A stretch of 8,598 bases of DNA from CAZJBP01 sp964544115 (GTDB taxonomy: Bacteria; Verrucomicrobiota; Kiritimatiellia; UBA8416; JADHWI01): positions 1 through 8,598 of the forward strand of contig CAZJBP010000147.1 of the NCBI GenBank assembly GCA_964544115.1, written 5' to 3'. Positions 1 to 6,140 of the stretch are shown in pieces (the first letter of the stretch is position 1; each line of letters starts with the position of its first letter). The position numbers and the translations under genes were made by a program. The notes beneath the pieces are model-generated. The model was given only the letters and a program-made list of their open reading frames with translations, did no database searches and was not told the origin of the DNA.

Positions 1-1
1 G

Positions 2-34
2 CGTGCTATCGTGAGACCAGCGCGAGGGCGTTGA
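2..34 (+). CDS. possible C-terminal end of an upstream gene (partial)
   Basis: An open frame enters from the left edge, reads RAIVRPARGR and stops with TGA at 32-34, directly before the ATG of the GTPase gene. A stop abutting the next start fits an operon with translational coupling. Ten residues are too few to name a product, and an open frame this short can occur by chance in GC-rich DNA. It is reported only because of its exact position. Confidence 0.3.
   Translation, partial: RAIVRPARGR
24..28 (+). promoter_or_regulatory. ribosome binding site of the GTPase gene
   Basis: GAGGG lies six bases before the ATG at 35. It fixes this ATG as the start and sits inside the end of the possible upstream gene. 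Confidence 0.55.
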
Positions 35-559
35 ATGGCCGACACGAAGAAGAAGATCTGCATGCTGGGTGCGTTTGCCGTAGGCAAGAGCAGCCTCGTG
101 CGGCGCTTTGTCCACCGCATGTTTTCGGAGCGGTACGAGACGACGGTCGGCGTGCGCATCGACAAGAAGGACGTGACCGTCGACGGCCGCGAGGTCTCGC
201 TGCTGATCTGGGACGTGCATGGCGAAGACGAGGTGCAGGCCGTGCGCGAGTCCTACCTGCGCGGCTCCTCGGGCTACCTGCTGGTGCTTGACGGCACGCG
301 GCGCGCCACGCTGGACACGGCAAAGCGGATCCACGACCGTCTGAGCGCCACGCTGGGCGATGTGCCCTTTGTCGCGCTGGTCAACAAGGCCGACCTCGCC
401 GACGAGTGGGAACTCACGCAGGACGATATCGGCGCACTGCGCCGCGAAGGGTGGCCGGTCACTCAAACCAGTGCCGGCACCGGCGCCGGCGTCCAGGAGG
501 CATTCGAGGCGCTGGCCCGGAAGATGGTGGAGAGAGGCGAGAGGCAGGACGCTCGGTGA
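35..559 (+). CDS. small Ras/Rab-like GTPase
   Basis: A 174-residue single-domain GTPase, probably a cytoplasmic molecular switch. All five G motifs are visible: G1 GAFAVGKS at 12-19, switch I threonine at 36-37 (ETTVG), G3 DVHG at 60-63, G4 NKAD at 117-120 and G5 TSA at 145-147. The length matches Rab/Ras proteins. There is no signal peptide, membrane segment or C-terminal cysteine for lipidation. The position equal to Ras Gly12 is Phe14 and the position equal to catalytic Gln61 is Glu64 (G-E-D-E). From memory, 'GAFAVGK' and 'GEDE' recur in a bacterial Rab-like family, so these may be family traits rather than damage. The start is supported by a GAGGG ribosome site. The gene lies 136 bases before a PAS/sigma-54 activator on the same strand, which suggests that the GTPase controls or senses for that activator (inference). 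The GTPase call is secure; the pathway is unknown. Confidence 0.93.
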   Translation: MADTKKKICMLGAFAVGKSSLVRRFVHRMFSERYETTVGVRIDKKDVTVDGREVSLLIWDVHGEDEVQAVRESYLRGSSGYLLVLDGTRRATLDTAKRIHDRLSATLGDVPFVALVNKADLADEWELTQDDIGALRREGWPVTQTSAGTGAGVQEAFEALARKMVERGERQDAR

Positions 560-649
560 ACGCTCAACGCTCAACGTTCAATGTTCAACGCTCAAAGGCG
601 GCCGCGTTCCTTTGGGGTTTGAGCGTTGAGCGTTGGACGTTGAACGTTC
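558..649. repeat. heptamer-based imperfect inverted repeat
   Basis: The left arm (558-596) is a run of 7-base units of the form CAACGYT: gaacgct, caacgct, caacgtt, caatgtt, caacgct, caaa. The right arm (618-649) is the same array inverted. By hand alignment, 27 of 32 bases pair between 565-596 and 618-649, around a 21-base loop. The left arm begins within the GTPase stop codon. It could fold into a long hairpin between the GTPase and activator genes. There is no T-run after it, so it is not a classic intrinsic terminator. I remember similar arrays as dispersed intergenic repeats in PVC genomes but could not check. Confidence 0.8.
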
Positions 650-662
650 GTGTCCCTTCCCG

Positions 663-683
663 GAACCCCGAACCCCGAACCCC
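663..683 (+). repeat. tandem repeat, three perfect copies of GAACCCC
   Basis: Three exact 7-base copies, followed by a GC-only stretch that runs up to the activator start at 696. It has the same 7-base period as the inverted repeat just before it but a different unit, so the two may be parts of one composite element. Confidence 0.85.
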
Positions 684-695
684 GGGCCCGCCCCC

Positions 696-2402
696 ATGAC
701 CCCCGCGCTCCCCCCCGACGTCCGCGACTACCTGTCCACGCGGTTGCTCAATGCGCGCGACCCGGCGTTTGCCCGAGTGGACGCCAGCGGGCTCCTCGTG
801 GAGGCGCAGGGCGCGTGGGCGTCGTACGGGTGCGAGCCCCTGCAGCTGCGGCGGCCGGCGGCGGAGCAGATCCCCGCGCTCCAAGGCGTATGGCCCCTGC
901 GCGAGCAGGCGCTGCTGCTGCCCATGGTGGCGACGGGCGGCGGCCGCTACGCGGACGTGCATGTCTTTGCCGGAGCGGATGGCACCTGGGTCGTGTTCGT
1001 CGATGCGTCCGAGGCGGCTGCGGACCGCACCCGGCTGCAGCAGGCGATGAACGAAGCCGCGCTGCTGCATGAAAAGGAGCAGAGCCTCCTGCGGCAGGTG
1101 CGGGAGGACCAGGACGCGCTGGAGGCCATCCTCGACGCGATGCGGGTCATGACGGCCGCGCTGGATCGGGAGGGGCGCGTACGGTACCTCAGCCGCTGGG
1201 GGCTGGAACTTCTGGCGCGCCGCCGGCGCGACGTGATCGGCCGCCCCTGGGATCGCGTGTTTTCCCTTTCCGAGGCCGATGCCGCGCGCCTGACCGCGCG
1301 CCTGGCCGGCGGCGAAGGGGCGGAGGCCGAGCGCCTGCCCGTGTGCCTGTCGGCGGTGGGCGGCCGCTCGTACTGGATGGAAGCCGACGTGCAGCCCGAT
1401 CCGCGGGATCCGCAGGGCCGCCTGCTGTGCTTCTACGACGTGACCGATGCCTGCGCGCTGCGCGAGCAGCTGCGCGAGAAGGCCGAATTCCAGGGCATGG
1501 TCGGGCGCAGCGAACCGATGCAGGCCGTCTTCCACCTGATCCGCGACGTGGCGGGAATCGACGTGACGGTGCTGATCGAGGGCGAAACCGGCACCGGCAA
1601 GGAAAACGTGGCGCGCGCGATTCACGCCGCCAGCCGCCGCTCCGAGGCGCCGTTCATTCCGGTGAACTGCGCGGGGCTGAGCGATTCGCTGATCAACAGC
1701 GAGCTGTTCGGCCATCGCAAGGGCGCGTTCACCGGCGCCACCCAGGACCAGGAAGGCCTGTTCGAAGCCGCGCACGGCGGGACGATGCTGCTGGATGAGA
1801 TCGGCGACATTCCGATGAACACGCAGACGCGCATCCTGCGCGTCCTGGAAGAACGCGAGGTCGTCCGCATCGGCGAGACGCGGGCGCGGCGCATCGACGT
1901 GCGCATCCTGGCCGCCACGAACAAAGACCTGGCTGAGGAAGTCCGCAAGGGGCACTTCCGCGAGGACCTGCTGTACCGGATCCGCGTGGCGCGGGTGAAG
2001 CTGCCGCCGCTGCGCCACCGCCGCGAGGACATCCCCCTGCTGGCCGAGCACTTCCTGGCGCGGGCCTGCGCCGCCTCCGGGAAGCACGTCGGCGGATTCT
2101 CCACCGACGGCATGCGCGTACTGATGAACCACGCGTGGCCGGGGAACGTCCGAGAGCTGCGCAACGCCGTGGAGTTTGCCGTCATCGCCTGCCGCGGCCC
2201 CGCCATCCAGCCGACGGACCTGCCGCCGGAACTCGCCGAGGTCCCTGCGCGGCCCGAGCCGGCGCGGCCGTATGACGAGAAGATCGAGAAAGCCCGTATC
2301 CTCGACGCGCTCGAACGAGCCGGCGGCAATCGCGGCCAGGCCGCGAAGCTTCTGGGCATCAGCCGCGCGACGTTCTACCGTCACCTGAAGGCTTGTCTCT
2401 GA
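696..2402 (+). CDS. PAS / sigma-54-interaction (AAA+) / Fis-type transcriptional activator
   Basis: A 568-residue enhancer-binding protein that would use ATP hydrolysis to open promoters held by sigma-54 RNA polymerase. Order of parts: an N-terminal sensory-like domain (about 1-112, ending GTWVVFVDAS), a predicted coiled coil (about 112-145, rich in Q/E/L), a PAS-like domain (about 145-260), the AAA+ domain from about 268, and a Fis-type helix-turn-helix at the end (NRGQAAKLLGISRATFYRH, about 545-563). In the AAA+ domain I see Walker A GETGTGKE at 296-303, an intact sigma-54 contact loop GAFTGA at 343-348, and Walker B LLDE with Asp367-Glu368. There is no response-regulator receiver domain, so the input is probably a ligand or a partner protein, and the upstream GTPase is a candidate (inference). 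I chose the ATG at 696 because extension to 633 only translates the repeat. No Shine-Dalgarno precedes it. The target genes are unknown. Confidence 0.93.
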   Translation: MTPALPPDVRDYLSTRLLNARDPAFARVDASGLLVEAQGAWASYGCEPLQLRRPAAEQIPALQGVWPLREQALLLPMVATGGGRYADVHVFAGADGTWVVFVDASEAAADRTRLQQAMNEAALLHEKEQSLLRQVREDQDALEAILDAMRVMTAALDREGRVRYLSRWGLELLARRRRDVIGRPWDRVFSLSEADAARLTARLAGGEGAEAERLPVCLSAVGGRSYWMEADVQPDPRDPQGRLLCFYDVTDACALREQLREKAEFQGMVGRSEPMQAVFHLIRDVAGIDVTVLIEGETGTGKENVARAIHAASRRSEAPFIPVNCAGLSDSLINSELFGHRKGAFTGATQDQEGLFEAAHGGTMLLDEIGDIPMNTQTRILRVLEEREVVRIGETRARRIDVRILAATNKDLAEEVRKGHFREDLLYRIRVARVKLPPLRHRREDIPLLAEHFLARACAASGKHVGGFSTDGMRVLMNHAWPGNVRELRNAVEFAVIACRGPAIQPTDLPPELAEVPARPEPARPYDEKIEKARILDALERAGGNRGQAAKLLGISRATFYRHLKACL

Positions 2403-2430
2403 CGCGGGCGCGTCGGGAAAGCCTGGGCGC

Positions 2431-2539
2431 GCACGCGCACGGGTACGTGTAGGTTCGGGTGGAAGCCACCGGAAGGAATGGAATCCGTCAGCCGCCGCAC
2501 CTCGCTGCTCTCACTCCGTCCTCGTACCCGTGCCCGTGC
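2431..2539. repeat. hexamer-based inverted repeat in a convergent intergenic spacer
   Basis: Bases 2431-2447 and 2523-2539 are inverted copies matching at 16 of 17 positions, separated by 75 bases. Both arms are made of 6-base units (GCACGC GCACGG GTACGT; GTACCC GTGCCC GTGCAC). The spacer 2403-2581 lies between the ends of two convergent genes and shows no believable gene. The element could act as a large bidirectional stem or be a copy of a dispersed repeat. No T-run follows either arm. Confidence 0.65.
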
Positions 2540-2581
2540 ACGGCAAGTTCGTCGGCTGAACGGTGCCGTGTGCGCTGACGC

Positions 2582-3223
2582 CTACGTCTGCCGCGATCCG
2601 GGCGCCGTTCCGGTGGCGCGACGGGCGCGGTGGTACTGCACGGGGCGGGCCTGGGTGAGCGCGTCGACCGACACCCCGGACCACTGCGGAAGGTGCAGCA
2701 GGTGCGCCAGCAGCACGGCGCAGCCTGCGGCGTCGTAGAGCGCGTCGTGCGGGCGGCGCCCGGGGACGATTCGGGCCACGGCATCCGTTAGCGACAGGTC
2801 GTCGAGCAGCCGCTCGAGGGTGTGCCGCGCGTGGTGAGGGTAGGCCATGCGGGCCAGCTTGACCGTATCGATCCAGGGCCCCAGCGGGTGCAGCGGGAAT
2901 GCGTCATTCAGGAAGCGCTTCTCGGTGGCCGCCCCGTCAGCCGCAAGAGAGCGGCCCGAAATCCATGGCAGCAGCTCGGGCCACAGGGCGGGGAGTCGCG
3001 GCGAGCATGTCAGCGCGTCCCGCACCTCGGTATGCCGCCCCGGCGCGTGGGGGTTGAAGGGACGGTCGCCCACGTGGAGCAGGCTCTCGAACGCGCACCC
3101 GGGCCGCACCTCGCCGGCTTCGAGCAGCACGACGCCCACCTGCCAGGGCTCGTTCGAGTAGCCGGGCACGGCGCCGGTGCCCTCGAAATCCACCACCGCG
3201 ATCGTGGCCTCAGTTGCCCGCAT
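2582..3223 (-). CDS. DEDDh-type 3'-5' exonuclease (DnaQ/RNase T fold)
   Basis: A 213-residue stand-alone exonuclease domain expected to trim DNA or RNA from the 3' end with two metal ions. Exo I is VVDFEGTG with Asp12 and Glu14. Exo III is HDALYDA with His159 and Asp164, which is the DEDDh form. Exo II is less typical: AADGAATEKRFL near 94-105, where the acidic residue is probably Glu101 instead of Asp and the usual His is Asp96. No polymerase or helicase domain is attached, so it is not a full PolC or DinG. The ATG start at 3223 lies inside the preceding gene, overlapping it by 14 bases, so the two are probably cotranscribed and translationally coupled. It could be a proofreading-like subunit, a repair nuclease or an RNase; substrate is not readable from sequence. 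Confidence 0.85.
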   Translation of the reverse strand: MRATEATIAVVDFEGTGAVPGYSNEPWQVGVVLLEAGEVRPGCAFESLLHVGDRPFNPHAPGRHTEVRDALTCSPRLPALWPELLPWISGRSLAADGAATEKRFLNDAFPLHPLGPWIDTVKLARMAYPHHARHTLERLLDDLSLTDAVARIVPGRRPHDALYDAAGCAVLLAHLLHLPQWSGVSVDALTQARPVQYHRARRATGTAPGSRQT

Positions 3224-5099
3224 GCCGGACCAGCCTCAGCACCACCGTGCGGTTGCGAGCCCGCGAGGTTTCCGTGTCGTTGGGGTAGGGGGCGCGAACC
3301 GTGTCGCCGGCCGCCGCCCGCATGGCCGCCAGGGGGATGCCGAAGTCCGACGACAGCACCCGCGCGAAGGCGCGCGCCCTGGCCATGGCCAGGTCCGCGT
3401 TGCTGCTGTAGCGCGACTCCCGCGTGAGGGGCTGGTTGTCCGTGTAGCCCTCGACCACGAGGTCGTACTCACTGAGATACGGCTTCAGCTGCGGCACCAG
3501 CCGCTGAAGGATCGACATCGCCGCGGGCGTGACCGTCGTGGCGGAGGAGAACACGCCGGCATCGAAGATCACGGCGCAGCCGGTGCGGTCATAGGACGTG
3601 CGCGCTCCCGGCACGGCGTTGATGATCGGCAGAACCGGGCGCCGACCCCCCGCAGGTTGCACGGCGGCCGCCCGCGCCGCCGGCGCGGCCGCAGGTGCAC
3701 CCGCTGCGGGCTGTCCGGCGGCGGCCGGCGCGCGGCGGGTGCATCCGCGCAGGTTCATGACGACGCCGAATGCAAGGGCCAGCCCTGCCACCACCAGGCA
3801 TGCGATGGAGGCCAGGCGCAGGAGCTTCAGTCTGGCCGCCTGCTTTTCGACGAGGCGCGTCAGGTCGTTGCGTTCGTCCAGCAGATCCTTGATCCGCTTC
3901 TCGAAGACCTGCGTCTTACGCAGGTTGGCGGCTTCCGCCCCGCGCAGGGCCGCTGTGGCCCGGGCCTCGTCGGCATGGGCAGTCGCGATCTCGTCGCCGG
4001 TCGCCTGGAGGCGCTGTTCGAGTTCCTGGCGGGCGGCCTCCACCTCGTCCCGGGCGGCCAGGGCCTGCCGCACGCGATCCTCCGCGTCGGCCATCTTCCC
4101 GGCGGCCTCCTCCAGGGCGTGGGCGTGGGCCTCTGCGGCGGCGCCGATGTCCGCACGCAGGCGTTCGATCTCTGCCTCGGCCTTTACCCGGGCGGCCTCC
4201 GCGCTCTTCAACTGCCTGGCGGTGGCGGCCATCAGCTTGTCGAGGGTGGCCACGCGATCCCGCAGCGCTTCGGCTTCGTGCAGTGCGGCCTGGGCGGCTT
4301 CCGCCATGGCGGGCTGGGCCTCCGTTACGCCGGCGTCCTCGACGTTCAGGACCTCGGCGTCTTCCGGGTTCAGGAGGTCGGTCACGACCGGATCGGCTGC
4401 CGCCTCGGAAACGGTATCCTCCGGAGCGGCTTCCTCAAGCGATGTTCCCGCGGCCCCGCGGATCTCTTCTCCGGACCTGTCGTCGGCCGCCGGTTCCGCA
4501 TCGGCGCCCGCCGAGGGGCCGCCCTCCTGCGTCGCCGCGTCCGGCTCCTCGGCGTCGGCCTCGCCCGTGCCGCCGGCATCCCACAATTCGCGCTGAGTTC
4601 CGTCGGGCCGTCGGCGCGGCCGCCGGCGTTTCTTCGGCTCTGGAGCGGCGGGAGTGCCCTCCTCCGGGGCGTCCGCGGTCGCTTCGGACTGGGGCCGGTC
4701 AGCCGGTTCGGAGGGTGATGGCGGCTGAGCGTCGGACGGTTCAGCCGTGGGCCGCTTCAGCCACTCGGCCACGGTGATGTCCTCGCCGGACGTCACATGC
4801 GCGAGGCGCGCGTCCGCGGGGAGGACCTTGTGGCGGTGAAGGTCGCGCGTGGCCAGGATGTTGAACGGGCCGTACTTGCGGCCGTCGGCGAGGTGGGCCG
4901 TCCACTCCATCCCCAGCTCGGGGACTTCCTCCACGGGCAGCCAGGTCTTGCGGTCGCGCGACACGGTGTTGCCGCTGACCACGCGGCTCTCGGCGGCCCA
5001 CCGCGCAAGGTCATCCAGCGCCGCCGGCCCGTATTCCGACCCGTCGGACTTGCGGAGGTACCACTTCTCCGAACCGCCACCGTTATTCGCGGACGACAT
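3210..5099 (-). CDS. membrane protein with two GYF_2-like domains, coiled coil and OmpA/MotB C-terminal domain
   Basis: A 629-residue protein with an unusual layout. Two tandem GYF_2 (DUF4339)-like units come first: 13-62 (WYLRKSDGSEYGP...W) and 66-114 (WTAHLADGRKYGP...W). A basic patch follows (156-167), then an acidic, Ala/Pro-rich low-complexity region (170-260), a long predicted coiled coil (about 265-427), one membrane span (about 430-449), an Ala/Pro linker (454-488) and an OmpA/MotB-type peptidoglycan-binding domain (about 505-625, with VEGYTDNQPL, the helix DLAMARARAF and the end motif RARNRTVVLRL). The likely topology is N-terminus in the cytoplasm and C-terminus in the periplasm bound to the cell wall. 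GYF-type domains usually bind proline-rich or other partner peptides. I chose the ATG at 5099 because AAGGAG lies 7 bases upstream; a GTG at 5105 would abut that site. MotB itself is unlikely because no MotA gene or channel-aspartate segment is visible. Confidence 0.85.
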   Translation of the reverse strand: MSSANNGGGSEKWYLRKSDGSEYGPAALDDLARWAAESRVVSGNTVSRDRKTWLPVEEVPELGMEWTAHLADGRKYGPFNILATRDLHRHKVLPADARLAHVTSGEDITVAEWLKRPTAEPSDAQPPSPSEPADRPQSEATADAPEEGTPAAPEPKKRRRPRRRPDGTQRELWDAGGTGEADAEEPDAATQEGGPSAGADAEPAADDRSGEEIRGAAGTSLEEAAPEDTVSEAAADPVVTDLLNPEDAEVLNVEDAGVTEAQPAMAEAAQAALHEAEALRDRVATLDKLMAATARQLKSAEAARVKAEAEIERLRADIGAAAEAHAHALEEAAGKMADAEDRVRQALAARDEVEAARQELEQRLQATGDEIATAHADEARATAALRGAEAANLRKTQVFEKRIKDLLDERNDLTRLVEKQAARLKLLRLASIACLVVAGLALAFGVVMNLRGCTRRAPAAAGQPAAGAPAAAPAARAAAVQPAGGRRPVLPIINAVPGARTSYDRTGCAVIFDAGVFSSATTVTPAAMSILQRLVPQLKPYLSEYDLVVEGYTDNQPLTRESRYSSNADLAMARARAFARVLSSDFGIPLAAMRAAAGDTVRAPYPNDTETSRARNRTVVLRLVRHAGN

Positions 5100-5105
5100 G
5101 AACAC

Positions 5106-5112
5106 TCTCCTT
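5106..5112 (-). promoter_or_regulatory. strong ribosome binding site deciding the start of the GYF_2/OmpA gene
   Basis: The minus strand reads AAGGAGA. AAGGAG is 7 bases from the ATG at 5099 and only 1 base from the alternative GTG at 5105, so it favours the ATG. Confidence 0.75.
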
Positions 5113-5149
5113 GCGGCGCCTGCCGCCCGGCGTCAACCCCGGCCGTTGA

Positions 5150-5179
5150 GTAATACGGACATCGAGGCGTGAAACTCAA
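5150..5179 (-). promoter_or_regulatory. possible sigma-70-type promoter of the GYF_2/OmpA-exonuclease operon
   Basis: On the minus strand TTGAGT (5179-5174) and TATTAC (5155-5150) are separated by 18 bases, each matching 4 of 6 consensus positions. The site lies in a small AT-richer patch of an otherwise GC-rich region. A start near 5143 would give a leader of about 44 bases containing the ribosome site. Confidence 0.4.
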
Positions 5180-5209
5180 GAAAAATGGAGTTCGCGATGG
5201 CTTTCGCAC

Positions 5210-5239
5210 TTCAGCCGCGCAGGCCGCCGATGGTATACT
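5210..5239 (+). promoter_or_regulatory. possible promoter of the exported hypothetical gene
   Basis: TATACT at 5234-5239 matches 5 of 6 positions of a -10 box. A weak -35-like TTCAGC lies 18 bases upstream (5210-5215). The ATG at 5245 is only 5 bases beyond the -10 box, so this promoter would make a leaderless or nearly leaderless transcript. It would exclude the start codons at 5185 and 5197. Confidence 0.3.
5211..5227 (+). repeat. 17-bp direct repeat, copy 1
   Basis: tcagccgcgcaggccgc occurs here and again, exactly, at 6124-6140. The two copies bracket the exported hypothetical gene. Confidence 0.8.
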
Positions 5240-5244
5240 GGGGC

Positions 5245-6117
5245 ATGGGGGTGCGACGATCCATACGGAAGACGGCGGCAGTTGCGTGCGTCGCGGCCGG
5301 GTGGGCTGCCGCCGCCTGCGCAACGCAGGTGTCCGATCTGCGGGTGATGGGCGTGCGGTCGAACGTCTTTGAGTTCACGTTCATGTCCTGCATGTCCGGC
5401 GGAAAGGCGGCCGACCGACTGGTGTTCAATCACGTCAGCGGCGCCACGCACGTGGTGCGGCCGGGCGACCGGCTGGGGGCGTATACGGTGGCCGCCTACA
5501 CGACGGCTGTGGAGCGCGTGCTCAACCCGGCGGTCAACGCGTATCAGGAACGCAAGACGGGCACGGTCGTGCTGCGGGATGCCGCCGGCCGGTTGCGCGC
5601 GCTGAAAATGGGCGCGATCCTGCCCGAGGAGGGGTGGAGCGCCTGCCTCGTGGCCGTGGACAGCGGGGCCTGGCGCTATGTAGTGACGGGTGACGAGCTT
5701 GGACTGGCCGACGGCACGGCGAGCGTGGTGCGCGTCACGGAGCGCGAGGTCGGCGTGCGGACCGCGGCCGGCGAGGTGAGCATCGTCCCGATGACCGAGG
5801 CCGAACGTTCGGAGGTGAAGAGCCGCTGGGCTGAGGAGGACCGCCGGCGCCGTGCGGCGCTGGCGGCGGCGACCCCGAAGCCGGCCGGGGAGGAAGAGTT
5901 CCTGCAGCCGCGCTCGCCGCCTGAGCCGCCCGCGTCGCAGTGGCCGGCGGGTTCAGCGCGGCAAGGGCTCGGGTTTGGGACCGACTTCCCGTATCCGGTC
6001 GAATACGACGTCGTCTCCGTCCGGACGGTGACGCCCGACGGCAAGATCCGCATGATTCCCGTCGTGCTGCCCACGCGCTTCCAGCGCCGCATGTCCGGCG
6101 TCTATGTGGGGCGCTGA
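5245..6117 (+). CDS. exported hypothetical protein
   Basis: About 290 residues, function not recognised. The N-terminus is a typical signal peptide: basic MGVRRSIRK, a hydrophobic Ala/Val stretch, and a likely signal peptidase I site after ACA (about residue 26). A lipoprotein site at the Cys of AAAAC is less likely because the lipobox is poor. The mature part has two short beta-rich stretches, each with a V/G-D-x-L-G start and a later V-x-(V/L)-x-x-x-x-G turn (GDRLGAYTV... and GDELGLADG...). These faintly recall PilP/GspC-type periplasmic linkers. A charged helix (AERSEVKSRWAEEDRRRR), a Pro-rich linker and a C-terminal segment ending SGVYVGR follow. Start choice is open: ATG 5245 gives the most normal signal peptide, while ATG 5197 has GGAG six bases upstream but makes an unusually long N-region. 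The gene is divergent from the GYF_2/OmpA gene, so both may act in the cell envelope (inference). Confidence 0.75.
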   Translation: MGVRRSIRKTAAVACVAAGWAAAACATQVSDLRVMGVRSNVFEFTFMSCMSGGKAADRLVFNHVSGATHVVRPGDRLGAYTVAAYTTAVERVLNPAVNAYQERKTGTVVLRDAAGRLRALKMGAILPEEGWSACLVAVDSGAWRYVVTGDELGLADGTASVVRVTEREVGVRTAAGEVSIVPMTEAERSEVKSRWAEEDRRRRAALAAATPKPAGEEEFLQPRSPPEPPASQWPAGSARQGLGFGTDFPYPVEYDVVSVRTVTPDGKIRMIPVVLPTRFQRRMSGVYVGR

Positions 6118-6123
6118 CGGCCC

Positions 6124-6140
6124 TCAGCCGCGCAGGCCGC
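6124..6140 (+). repeat. 17-bp direct repeat, copy 2
   Basis: An exact copy of 5211-5227. Here it encodes the last residues (CGLRG) and stop codon of the FmdB-family gene on the minus strand. Confidence 0.8.

Noticed and set aside
558..683. CRISPR array
   Set aside because: Units are 7 bases without spacers and are arranged as inverted arms, not as 24-40 base repeats with unique spacers.
663..683. Telomere-like sequence (GAACCCC resembles CCCCAA repeats)
   Set aside because: Only three copies, internal, and next to a coding gene; the likeness is superficial.
633..695. N-terminal extension of the sigma-54 activator to an ATG at 633
   Set aside because: The extra 21 codons (rich in PEPRTPNP) are a translation of the repeat and of no protein family.
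585..2384. 599-codon open frame on the minus strand, antisense to the sigma-54 activator
   Set aside because: It mirrors the activator gene, is rich in Arg/Ala/His low-complexity sequence, shows no family motif and ends in the repeat. Long antisense frames are common in very GC-rich genes.
3177..4718. 513-codon open frame on the plus strand, antisense to the GYF_2/OmpA gene
   Set aside because: No recognisable domain and Gly/Arg-rich composition; the minus-strand frame has clear domains, a membrane span and a ribosome site.
3210..5099. MotB flagellar stator protein
   Set aside because: Only the OmpA domain is shared. The membrane span lacks the channel aspartate context, no MotA gene is adjacent, and the N-terminal half is GYF_2 plus coiled coil.
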